Source: Stomorhina lunata
Taxonomy: Eukaryota; Arthropoda; Insecta; Diptera; Rhiniidae
DNA length: 64,000 nucleotides
Reading direction: 5' to 3'
Assembly (NCBI GenBank): GCA_933228675.1
Contig: OW121740.1
Coordinates: 55,010,174-55,074,173, forward strand
Below, piece by piece: positions 34,131 to 44,934 of the stretch. Position 1 is the first letter of the stretch, and each line of letters begins with the position of its first letter. The notes beneath the pieces were generated by a model, which saw only the letters and a list, made by a program, of their open reading frames with translations, was not told the origin of the DNA and did not search any database. The position numbers and the translations under genes were made by a program.

Positions 34131-35278
34131 CAGAGACCGAATATTGTTTTATTTTTTAAATCAATCAAGTATAAATATCATTGCCGATGAAAATTTATTT
34201 TCATTTCGATCGATGAATAAAAATCAGGGATTTATATTTGAAATATAAATATCCCTCATGATGAAAATTTTAAATATCTTTAACGATAAATATCCGAACT
34301 GAAAAATATTTTATTGATTGTTTTATTTTTGAACTTCTGTTTTGACTTTGAAAAAATAAAATATTTTTGAAATTTTAAAATTTTCAACAATGAATGTATG
34401 AATATGTTTCCGATTAATTGCAATGTTTTAGGACATCGAAGTTAAACCTAATAGTCCGAATGGAACAATTGGTGGTTTCTTTGACTCGCAAAACCATTTC
34501 CACATATTTTTGCAACAATAATTGAATTTATTGTTATTTAAACGTCCTAAAGACTTTTTATACCAGGTAAGAACTGTATCCAATTTCCACTCTAACCTTC
34601 TCGTAGTACATCCTGGAAACCTGAGCAACCTAGTTTTAGATGCGGTAAACATCCCGTCTGGGATTCTAGGTCAGGGCTAATATAAAAGGGAGTTATCTTA
34701 GAGCCATTCCAACGTATATGGTCTAAGGGTCTAAGATAATTGTACTTGGTAAAGTACGAAAATGCTCAACATGTTAGTTGGGCTGCAAGCGGGCGTCAGT
34801 CTCGGTTTGAGCGCCACGCTATACAAACGTGGCTTATGTCTTTGGACCCATCACCCATCGACTTAGCACTCACGATGTTTTAAGCATGGAAAGAAACAAC
34901 ATTACAGAATATACTACTTCAAGGGGTTATCATGCGAGAAATCCCCCTGCTACGGCAGCTGGCGCAAGGATTTTGGAGTTGCCTAATCTATGCAAGAATA
35001 TTATGATGAATGAAACCAGAACAAAAACAGAAATAAAATTTGAATATTTTCTATCAAAATTTTTTTTCATCGGAAAAAGATGAAAATTATTTTGAACTGA
35101 TAAATATCCCAAACGATTTTTTTATTTTTTATTTTCATCGGATTGAAAAACGATACAAAATTTTTCGAACAATTAAAAATCTTTAGGGATTTTTATTATT
35201 TTTTAAACTTCAATGATTGTTTTTGTATGGATTAAAATATGAAAATATTGTTTTAAAAGTATTAATATTCGGTCTCTG
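34131..35278. mobile_element. Non-autonomous hAT element with 8-bp target duplication
   Basis: The termini are CAGAGACCGAATATT and the exact complement AATATTCGGTCTCTG. They are flanked on both sides by the identical octamer CTAACAAC (34123-34130 and 35279-35286). An 8-bp duplication plus CAGnG...CnCTG ends is the hallmark of the hAT superfamily. The 1148-bp body encodes no transposase. Its subterminal parts are AT-rich (GATAAATATCC, ATTTTCATCG motifs). The middle (about 34420-35000) is of clearly higher GC and looks like a captured or unrelated filler. Confidence 0.9.
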
Positions 35279-35286
35279 CTAACAAC

Positions 35287-36289
35287 AACAAGGAAGGGTT
35301 GTATGACCTTTTAAAAATATCCGAAATTAATTTATTATGATATAATGATTTTTGCACCGAAATTTCCTTTTTTAATTTTTATTATAGACCGCCTATTTAT
35401 TACTTAACCCTCTGCGACTGATGTGTCGTCCAGAAAACAGAAACAAGGCCAACATTTTAGATAGAAAAGTAATATGTAATGCGAATTTTCGCTTTGAATT
35501 AAAATTATTTGTTAAATAATAAGAGGGAGCTCCTAGAATAGGACGACAGAAACTTCGATGGAAGGACCAAGTATAAGAAAATCTATCAAAGCTTGGCCTA
35601 AAATATACTCGGCCTTTGGCCTAAACAGGTTGTAATATAGGCCATTTAAGTAAGTTAGTAAATAATAAGTAAAACTCATAACCAATAAACAAGAAGAGGT
35701 TTTATTAGTTTTTCAAAAAGGATCTTGGGAAATATAAGTCGTGGCAAGGGTGTCTGTTAGTCTACCACTTCATTAGAATTGTAAGAACACTTTATGTTAG
35801 CCGCAAAGGGTTAATCACGTATTAAAATCCCCAAAAAAATTGAATTCAAAACTTATGTCAAATTTTTTAGAAATTATCAAATACAATATTTGCATACTCA
35901 GTTCCTCATGCTGAGTAAGTTACTATCAATTTGCGTTACCTGAATACATATATTTAAGATGACATACATATTTAAAACTTAATTGAATATTCAGTCAGGA
36001 AATCAAGAAATGACCGACTTTCTTCGTATAGCTTTTATTTTTGATTAGACACATTTTTTTAAGTATTTTTTAACAATTTAAGCGATAAATGCAAAACTCT
36101 TATGTAGTAAAGCCAAATGGGTCCACTATATATATATATATAATTCCCCGACAACATTCCAATTGGAACAAGGGGTACTTCTCTCAGACAATGAGCTGCA
36201 TCCGATTCTATTTTTAGACTCATTGAAAGGGACCTACGTTTTTACGCCGGCTCCGAACGGCAAATGCATTAGTTAGAGAAGTTTTACAT
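35287..36289. other. Intergenic DNA with a short retrotransposon fragment
   Basis: Apart from the fragment listed at 35530-35660, no gene or repeat structure is evident. A short TA run lies at 36128-36142. Confidence 0.4.
35530..35660 (+). pseudogene. Non-LTR retrotransposon C-terminal fragment
   Basis: One frame reads GRQKLRWKDQV*ENLSKLG, the same C-terminal motif as in the element at 1635-1815, including the following AACAGGTTGTAATAT...CATTTAAGTAAGT tail. It is truncated upstream and interrupted by a stop. Confidence 0.55.
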
Positions 36290-36450
36290 AGCCTAATACT
36301 CAATAACCAGTGGCTAGCTGAGTTTTTGAGGTGAACCGCCGCTTTTTGAAAATTTATTTTTTCAAGTGAGTCTGGCCAGGGATCGAACTTGGGCCTCTGG
36401 TATGCTAGGCGGATGACTAACCTGCTATACCACGGCGGTTCACTAGGACT
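36290..36450 (-). mobile_element. tRNA-derived SINE-like copy 2
   Basis: On the minus strand it reads GTGAACCGCCGTGGTATAGC, CATCCGCCTAGCATACCAGA and AAGTTCGATCCCTGGCCAGA, then CTCACTTGAAAAAATAAATT. The A- and B-box-like parts match copies 1 and 3. The body also contains GCGGCGGTTCACC, complementary to the head GGTGAACCGCC-type start, so the ends could pair. Confidence 0.65.
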
Positions 36451-37564
36451 TGGAATAAACATAGCGCCATATAACTAACCTAAATTATTGTACAATTAGT
36501 GATTTTTTATGATAGTTTTGTACATGGAACTTAATATTTTCTACACCTCCGGAGACCCACTGTAACAAGTTTTGTATTCATGAAGTTTTTTTTTTAATAA
36601 ACTTAAAGGACTAAGAAATTAGTATATGAAGTATTTTTTAATACAATGTTTTGGAACCACTGCATTATAATAAATTTTGTAGTATTAATAGTTTTTTGAT
36701 GAGTATTTATATATTTTTTTGTTATTAAAAATTTTCAAATATGTTTTTATCGGTAATTACTCGATCATTTCTATGAAAGCACTTACTTTTGTTCTTGTCT
36801 AAAATTGTAGTTAATAACAAAACTTCAAACTATCAATTATTTTGAAAAGACTATTTCAATACATAATCAATTATGAAGAGAAAATAAAAATAATTTTAAC
36901 AATTGATATTTAAAACCAAAAAGAAATTCTTCAAAATTTGGCAATCTTATTTTTCCATTCTCTTGTGATTTCTTTGGATCGTATCAGATTTCAAATTTCA
37001 TTCACTTTGATTTTTTTTTTATTGATCACTATTTGCTAGATTGACGTTATTTGTGAATTTTGTTAAACAACCGTACGATCGCTCAGTTGGATTAGAACTG
37101 TTATTTTAAGAATAAGCACATTTTTATTTAACCGGCGCTTTGTCAGTTTGGACTTGAAAAAGAGCACGATTTTAATTAAAACAAACACGTCTTCAATTGC
37201 AAACAGACAACATACAAATCGGCAAGATACATGCGACATGTATTTATGTATGTAAAACTGTCGGACAGAGCTCTAAAGGAGTGCAAACATTTTTATACTT
37301 TTAGCAGTTTGGATTGTTTCATTTCATGTATCCAAGCCTTCTTATCAAGTACAGCAAAGAATGCATCACTGCACAATTGCAGTGATGACTCTCACAATCG
37401 GACGCAAGTTTTGTCTGGTTTAAAGATGAGTCCGTTTATTTTTATTATTTTTTGTTATTACGGTTCTACAAAGTTTACCCGTTTATGTGTCATGTCCGTT
37501 AGGGGAGATTTCACTGTAAATCTTAATTTGTTAAATTTTGGCAATAGCCAAAAATGCTATTTTT
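36451..37564. other. Low-repeat intergenic DNA; possible promoter near 37080
   Basis: A TCAGTT initiator-like motif lies at 37083 (GATCGCTCAGTTGG). It is followed by about 150 bp of CA-rich, 5'-UTR-like sequence and an ATG at 37231 opening a 132-codon frame. That frame has no recognisable domain and runs into the repeat at 37565. I do not call a gene; see findings. Confidence 0.3.
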
Positions 37565-38335
37565 ATACCCTTCACCAACATAGGTGGAAAGGGTATTATA
37601 AGTTTGAGCTGATGTATGTAACGCATTGAAATATTAGTCTTAGATCCACTTTTTAATAAACCAATAGCCTTAGAATCACTCCCTGAGTCGATTTAACGAT
37701 GTCAGTCAGTCCGTCCGTCCCTCTGGAGGGCTGGCTGGACCCCCATTAATCTTGTAATCAAAGTACAGGTTCCTATTCTAAAGATAATTTGATTTTAACT
37801 TGGAACATATAATTCTTTTGGTAGGACCATGGCTATTGAAATTCGTCCAAATCGGTTCATTATTTAGGGTACCTTCCATAGGTCTTACTTCCCAGAATTG
37901 GTATTTTGGCCGTAAATATCAGTATATTTTCATGAAATTGAAAAAAATACTGCTACGGAAATCACTATACCAAAATTTGTTGAAATCGGTCCATATTTGA
38001 CCATAGCTCTATAGAAACTCTTCAGCCAAAACTCACTAAATGAGACGAAAATCACTTAAATGCTCGTAAATCCGAAGATAAAGACAAAATATGTAAAAAC
38101 TGTAATCAAATTTATGAATTTCTTGACAATCGGTCCAAATTTGACCCCAGCTCCTATAAAGGTTAAAACCACGGAAATAGCGTAAATGTATAATTTTTGG
38201 GAAAATCTTTGTATAAAGACAAAATTTAGAAAATAATTGTGTACAGGAAAAAAAGCATTTGACCTCAGTGATGAAGTGTATCATATGGTCGGGCTCGACC
38301 GACTATAGCACTTTCTTACTTTTTTTTTAAACTAA
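37565..38335 (+). mobile_element. Mini-me/Helitron-like repeat, about 0.77 kb
   Basis: It starts TACCCTTCACCAACATAGGT and AAAGGGTATTATAAGTTTG. A core and GTCAGTCAGTCCGTCCGTCC follow near 37700. It ends with the hairpin GGTCGGGCTCGACCGACTAT and CACTTTCTTACTTT. The 38636-40627 copy is the same family in opposite orientation and divided by a rosa-like element. Confidence 0.65.
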
Positions 38336-38635
38336 TATCCCATTGCGTTGGCTCGTTTAATAAAATTAAGCCTCTGCAACCCTCAGGCAGATACCAAAAA
38401 TGTCAAAGTTTGTTCAGAAATTAATTTTATGATATAACAATACCGATTTAAGCGCATTCTTGGTGAAATCAAAGGTCACTAATGTCAACATTAGCCAATT
38501 GTAATGACCAAAAGGTCACTGAAGTCAACATTCTTCAATTGTGGTTACAAAAAATCATTTATCATTGAAGTGCAGAGGTTCCCCCTGGTGGCGCAGAGAT
38601 TTAAAGTCATAGTTTTTTAAGAACATATATTAAAA
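38336..38635. other. Short unassigned spacer
   Basis: It contains a direct repeat: AAAGGTCACTAATGTCAACA at about 38471 and AAAGGTCACTGAAGTCAACA at about 38511. No gene. Confidence 0.45.
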
Positions 38636-39035
38636 CAAGTAAGAAAGCGCGATAGTCGGTCAAGCCCGGCCATACGATACCCTTCACCACTAAGGTCAAA
38701 GGTGTTATTTGTCCTGTATAAAGACAAATATTTGCTAAATTTTGCCATCATACAAACATTTTCTCAAAACTTATATATTCAACCTGTTTCCGTCATTTGG
38801 ATTTATATGAGAGCTAGGGTCAAATGTGGACTAATTATCTCGAAATTTGGTTACAGTTGTTACAAAAATTATGTATGCAAAAAATAAACTCAAAATTTTC
38901 ATTATCTTTAGATTTGCGAGCGTTTTAGTGATTTTTTGTCTCATTTAGTGAGTTTTTAAAAAAGAGTTTGTATGGGAGCTATGGTCAAATGTGGACCGAT
39001 TTCAACGAAATTTGGTACAGTGATTTTAGTTTATA

Positions 39036-40311
39036 TCGGGTGGTTAAATTTCAAGGGCCGATGTTGATTTTGAATAAAACACAAACTATTTAGGAAATTA
39101 TTGTAATTTTATTTTATTATGATATATTGGTATTACTCAATGGAACAAAATATCGGCCAAATGGGCGCCACGTCCACGGCGGCTCACCTCCATCCGATGG
39201 TCCAAATTTTCGATGACCCTGAGGCATAATGGAGGTTCTATGCCGTTAATGTACCGAATTATCTCATCCTTTAGCTCTTGAATTGTTGCTGGCTTATCGA
39301 CGTACACATTTTCTTTCAAATAACCCCAAAGAAAAAAGTCCAACGGTGTCAAATCACATGATCTTGGCGGCCAATTGACATCGCCATTACGTGAGATAAC
39401 ACGGCCATTGAATTTGTTGCGCAAAAGAGCCATTGTTTCGTTAGCTGTGTGGCAAGTGGCACCGTCCTGCTAAAACCACATTTCGTCCACATCCATATCT
39501 TCCAATTCGGGCCATAAAAGGTTCGTTATCATCTCACGATAGCGAACACCATTCACAGTAACTGCCAGACCGGCCTTATTTTGGAAAAAATACGGCCCGA
39601 TGATGCCGCCAGCCCATAAACCGCAGTCACTCTTTGTGGGTGCATTGGCTTTTCGACAATCACTCTTGGATTCTCATTCGCCCAAATGCGGCAATTCTGT
39701 TTATTGACGAATCTCTGAGGTGAAAATGTGCCTCATCACTGAAGATGATTTTCTTCGAAAATTGATCATCCACTGTTGCCATTTCTTGCTACCATTCTGC
39801 CTATTCACGACGTTTGGAATGGTCAAGAGGCTTAAGTTCTTGAGCCAATTGCATCTTGTAAGCGTGTAAATGCAAGTCTTTATGCATAATGTTCATCAAC
39901 TACGAGCGTGAGAGGTGCAATTGTTGGGCACGATGACGAGTTGAGGTGGACTGCTCTTCAGCCACACTATCGCGAACAGCAGCAATATTTTCTGCAGTAC
40001 GAGCTATACGAGCATGCACTGGTGTTCTCACATCTTCTAAAGACCCGGTTTGCTCGAATTTTTCCACGATTTTTGCGATTAAACGCACATCTGGACGATC
40101 AAATTGACCAAAAAATCACGAAGTGCACGATATGCATTTTGATTTGAACGCCCATTTTCATAATAAGTCTGGATAACTTTAACACGTTTCTCTCCATGGT
40201 TCAAATTGAGTAAGTCTGAAATAGAGAAATGTCAAATAAAATGTCGGAAAAAAACTTGGCGCTTAGGTGTGGTTCACATTCAACATCGGCCCTTACAATT
40301 TAACCACCCTT
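39036..40311 (-). mobile_element. Second-family DD41D mariner element
   Basis: A 1276-bp element flanked by TA (39034-39035, 40312-40313). The inverted termini share GGGTGGTTAAATT and AAGGGCCGATGTTGA. This sequence differs from the first rosa family, so it is a distinct lineage. It is nested in a mini-me-like repeat. Confidence 0.88.
39137..40213 (-). pseudogene. DD41D transposase pseudogene (second family)
   Basis: The N-terminal helix-turn-helix region (EKRVKVIQTYYENGRS near 40190) is in one frame. A frameshift near 40105 follows, then RLIAKIVEKFEQTGSLEDV and HRAQQLHLSRS. More stops separate these from the C-terminal part: MWF*QDGATCHTA, then NWPPRSCDLTPLDFFLWGY and a stop-free end at 39137. 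The spacing between the last two aspartates is again 41 residues. Multiple frameshifts and stops show it is older than the three rosa-like copies. Confidence 0.85.
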
Positions 40312-40627
40312 TATAAGCAGTATTTGCTTTAAATTTCATGAAAAAATATTGATATTTGTGGCCAATATATAAGTTCCGGGAAGTGGGACCTATTTGAGGT
40401 ACCATAAATAATGGACCGATTTTGACCAATTTCAAGAGCCCTGGTTTATTATCTGTATCTTTAGAATTGCGACCTGTAGTTTGAGTACAAGGTTTACATG
40501 GGGGTCCAGCCAGCCAGCCAGACGGACGGACGGAAAGGAGGGTCAACGACAAATATTTCTATGCGTTACATACATCAGCACAAACTTATAATACCCTTTC
40601 CACCTATGGTGGTGAAGGGTATAATAA

Positions 40628-42230
40628 GTAAGAGTGTTATATTCTGATATGCCACCATCAAATTGTGTTAAAATAGGAAACATATCTCATACATCTACGA
40701 AGGTATAGCTAATTCAAAATGTGGATCAAATTCGAGAAAATTTGTTACACTAGTTGGTATTCTTGGTAAAATCTTTGAACTAAATTCGGTTGCAGTAGCT
40801 TTGTAGTTCAACATTTGAAAGTATCTAAGTGGTTTCTCTAGTATTTACTTTGCACAAAATTTGGTCTCATAACCGGGTATAGTTTACATTTCTAATAAGC
40901 TGTTAAATGCTTTTCGTTGTTCTTAAAATGTAGTAATACGGTAGGTCCACATTATATTTTAGGAGTTAATGATGCATCCACTGTATATGTAGTCTAGGCT
41001 TAACGAAAATTGATACCTATCTAGCTTCGTAGGTGCAATCTTAATATACTGAATGTACCTTCAAATCTTTTTGATTGTAAATTTAAAAAGAGGATGTTAT
41101 ATATATAAGAACTGTAGTTAAATGGTGACCGATTGTCACAAAATTGTATATACTGGCTGGCATTTGTAAATAAAAAGATTATTTATGAAAAATTTTGTGG
41201 CCATAGCTGTCATCGTTTATAATTAAATATCTTTAAATTGGCCTTTGTCGTATTTTAGTGTTTCCAGGAGTGGTTTTTATATGAAAGCTATAGTCAAATA
41301 TGGACTGATTCCTATACAATTTGATATACTGACCAATATTTGCATAAAACTTTTCTGTTCTAAATTAAGTTGTCATATCTATTACAATTGGATTTAATTT
41401 ATTAGCATTAATGAGATTCCCGGAGAGGGGTTATATTGGAGCTCTAACTAAATGTGAACCGATTTCACCAATTTTTAATACACTTTCTCAACATATCGAA
41501 AATACTTTTGTAATATTGTGTCCCTCTAGCTCTTCTCGTTTAGGCGCTATCGCACTTTAATTTGACTGACAAACGGACAGAAACCCCCTATCTTTTTGGC
41601 ATGTTTGCGTTTCCGTAAGTTTTTATATGGGAGCTATGGTCAAATGGTGATCGATTGTAATAAAATTTTTCACACTTGCTGTTATTGGCATAAAACTTCC
41701 TTGTACTTAATTTTTTGGCCATAAACATGATAGTTTATCATATACTGGCATTTAAGTATGTTTTAGTTTGATTTTCGTATGTGTTTTGTATGGGAGCTAC
41801 GGTTAAATGTGAACCGATTTCAATGAAATTGTATATGCTAGTGCTTATATAATACTTATGCTTATATAACACTTCTCTATCATACTTGTTATAATTTGTC
41901 ATTTATTAAAAAATAAGCGATTAGCCTAGTCGAGGTTATACGGGAGCTATGGTCGAATGTAAATCGATTTCGACCAATTTCAATACCAAAATTTTCCAAG
42001 AAATGAAGAATATTTTTGCTAAATATCAATGATCCAGCTCCTTTTGTTCAGGCCCTATCGTGCCGACAACAGACAGAAAGACATAAGTTGCTCAATCGTC
42101 TTAGATTTTCATAATGATTGAGAATATATATCCCTTTTGGTTTTGAGCCAATATTAAGAATGTTACAAACGGATGACAATCTCAATATACCCACCATTCA
42201 TTTTGATGGTGGTTAAAAACATTTAAGGGT
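40628..42230 (+). mobile_element. Mini-me-like repeat without insertion, about 1.6 kb
   Basis: It starts at AAGAGTGTTATATTCTGATA and CCACCATCAAATTGTG and ends TTTTGATGGTGG. The two ends are short inverted repeats (CCACCATCAAA/TTTGATGGTGG). It matches the interrupted copy at 12838-16388. Inside, several diverged modules of the form ATGGGAGCTATGGTCAAATG...ACCGATT recur. Non-coding. Confidence 0.65.
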
Positions 42231-42780
42231 TAATAACATTAGAAAAATAATATACTCTTTTAAGTGTCTGAATTTCACTTAATGATAATTAAGGGAGAGT
42301 GAGAATGAGAAATTGTTTTGGGTAACTCTCACATTAAAACTGCACAAGTGGTTGCCAGATCCATTTTACTACATATTAACAATATAAACAAGTTAAAAAG
42401 TATTTAAGTCATGCAATAACGACTATATAATAACCTATACCCGATTCTAGTCTTATTAAATGCTTAGAAACACATCTGTACTAAATTTGTATAACCTTTA
42501 CAACCATAAGTGGAAAGGGTGTATTTGTGTTAACGCATTATAAAGTTTGCCTAGATCCCTATTGAGTTTGGACTAAATCGAATTATTACTTCCAAAAAAT
42601 AATTCCAGAAATATTGAATAGCAAAACTGTTGTTTCGACAGACAATAATATATAGTTGCACAGTTTATAAATATAACACATGGGCTGAATAGTCACGGGA
42701 CTAATTCATAGATGGCGCTAGTTTTATGACATTCATTTCTTTTTCAGTTAGTACTATTATTATTTATTAAGCGGTAGCTA
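42231..42780. other. Repeat fragments, no gene
   Basis: The stretch near 42490-42560 (ACCATAAGTGGAAAGGGTG, AACGCATTATAAAGTTTG) is a fragment of the mini-me-like start sequence. The rest is unassigned. Confidence 0.4.
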
Positions 42781-43010
42781 TAGAAAACCTCAAAAAATCC
42801 ACTTAAACAAGAAAGTGTTGATGATTCTGATCAGTGTGGACATGTTTAAACGAAACGAGCATACATTTTTGCGTCGATATGTGACAATGGATGAAACATG
42901 CATGATGGGTCAGCAACAGGTAAAACAGCCGAGAGTTCAACAATCGGCTGAAAATGTTGGGGCCTTGCTATTTTAGAATGTGCGTAGTGTAATATTCATA
43001 TACTGTCCCT
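42781..43010 (+). pseudogene. Mariner (DD34D-type) transposase fragment
   Basis: A plus-strand frame around 42855-42900 reads FLRRYVTMDETCM, close to the mariner motif FLxRxVTxDETWI that holds the first catalytic Asp. Downstream GWKCWGLAIL resembles the KVMxSVFWD region. Frames are broken and both ends are missing. A short decayed relic. Confidence 0.6.
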
Positions 43011-43205
43011 CTTCATATACTATACCTCTGTGACTGACATCATGAAGTTCTAACAATTATAATTACGAGGTAGACTGAGGGTCAGACCTTAAAATCTGCA
43101 AAAATATATGAAAAGCCCCTAAAAATATATTAAAATTGCATTTTGCAAAATATTAAAATAAAAAATAAAAATAAATTTAGCTTTTTGCAGCAACTCCGCG
43201 AGTAA

Positions 43206-44244
43206 CACTGCTCTACAAAAAATCATTTTTTGTCTTTCCTTTTAATAAAACTATGCGGACTATATGGATCTTGATGCGCTAAACTCAGATCCGTTGTCGA
43301 TTTTTTCCATCAGATCTGGATTTTTTTATGGGCGTGGCAAATTTTTCCCCTTAAATTAGTCAGGTACGGAGACCTATTTCATCCTAACTCGAGAACGACT
43401 CATCCGATTTTCAAAATTAAAACACTTGAAGATGCATAACAAAATTGCATTTATTTTAGTCCAATATAATTTTTCTGTATCTCCTATCGTTTTGGAGTTA
43501 TTTAGAAATTAATGGAGAAAAATTTTTTTTCGAAATTCGTAATTTTTTTTAGGTTAAAAATGTAATTAAAAAAAGATAAAGTAAAATTTTAACATTTTAA
43601 ACATTTGTCTAAGAGCTACATATCTTAAGAATAAAATAAGCTATAAACCATAAAAATCGGTTTAAAAATGTGAATTTTATTACCAATTTACCTCAGGTAT
43701 CCAATATTGCAATGCAACCAACCTTACATATGACCGTAAGATTTCATTAGGTAATGAAGCTAAAATACAACGGTATTTTTTTATAAAAATTGGTAAATTG
43801 GTAATAAAATTCACATTTTTAATTTATAGCTTTTTTTATTCTTAAGATATGTTATGAATGTTAAAATTTTACTTTATCTTTTTTTTAATTACATTTTTAA
43901 CCTAAAAAAATTACGAATTTTGCACGAAAAAAAAAATTTTTCTCCATTAATTTCTAAATAACTCCAAAACGATAAAAGATACAGAAAAATTATATTAGAC
44001 TAAAATAAGTGCAATTTTGTTATGCATCTTCAAGTGTTTTGATTTTGAAAATCGGATGAGTCGTTCTCGAGTTAGGACGAAATAGGTATCCGTACATGAC
44101 TAATTTAAGTGGAAAAATTTGCCACACCCTTAAAAAAAATCCAGATCTGATGGAAAAAAACCTACAACGGATCTGAGTTAGCGCATCAAAATCCATGTAG
44201 TCTACATAGTTTTATTAAAAGGAGGATTTGGCTGCAGAGTAGTG
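43206..44244. mobile_element. 1.04-kb foldback element with CACTG ends
   Basis: The ends CACTGCTCTACA and TGCAGAGTAGTG are inverted repeats flanked by TAA on both sides (43203-43205, 44245-44247). The arms (about 43206-43720 and 43755-44244) are reverse complements over roughly 490-510 bp, with blocks such as CGAGAACGACTCATCCGATT. No protein is encoded. A 3-bp TAA duplication suggests a Harbinger- or CMC-type non-autonomous element, but the evidence is weak. Confidence 0.7.
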
Positions 44245-44264
44245 TAATTAAATAAAAATTAATC

Positions 44265-44660
44265 ACCATAGGAGGAAAGGGTATAATAAGTTTGTGCTGA
44301 TGTTTGTAACGCATAGAAATATTGGTCTGGAACCCACCTTAACATATACCAATCGACTCAAAATCACTTCCTGATACTTTTTTACATGTAAATTGGTAAA
44401 TAATTAATAAGTCTCAGTTTTCAAAATAATTTTTTAAAACTTTTGACATTTTTGCATAGTGGGATCATTGCAATTGAAAATTATTGAAATCGGTCAATTA
44501 TTTTTGGTACCTCCCTAGGTCTGGCTTCCCGAAATTGATACTTTAACTCAAATTTCTGTATATTTTTATGAAATTCAAATGAATACTGCTGATATAATCA
44601 AAAAACAGGTGTTGCAGTTATCGTTATGACTTTAAAATAATTAGAAAAGATATGGTCTGG
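44265..44660 (+). mobile_element. Fragment of mini-me-like repeat
   Basis: ACCATAGGAGGAAAGGGTAT, AAGTTTGTGCTGATGTTTGT and AACGCATAGAAATATTGGTC match the start of the copies at 37565 and, in complement, at 40627. The 3' part is lost. Confidence 0.55.
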
Positions 44661-44934
44661 CTTATGAATATGTTATTTTGTTTCCCCCGGAAAAGTTTTT
44701 GGTTAATCAGGTATATCGTTTGTCTTTTGTAGAAAGGCCCTAACTCACACTTTTTTCGAAATTGTTTTTTTTTTGTGTTCCTCACAAAAATTGAAGGCAA
44801 TTTTATTTTAAATTAGCGGCTATTTAAGTAATTTTTTAAAAAGCCCCAACTTATTCCTAAAAAAAATATATTTTTTGATTATATATAATAAATTATGATA
44901 AGGATTTTTTATATTAAACTTTTATCAAACAAAT

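Larger units (their letters stand above)
38636..40627 (-). mobile_element. Mini-me/Helitron-like repeat split by a second DD41D element
   Basis: The left portion (38636-39035) begins AACAAGTAAGAAAGCGCGAT and the hairpin ATAGTCGGTCAAGCCCGG. The right portion (40312-40627) ends with the ACCCTTTCCACCTATGGTGG type start sequence in complement. Without the insertion it would be about 0.7 kb, the size of the copy at 37565-38335. Confidence 0.65.

Noticed and set aside
34428..34652. 74-codon minus-strand frame inside the hAT element
   Set aside because: No recognisable domain and too short; possibly captured sequence, but not supportable as a gene.
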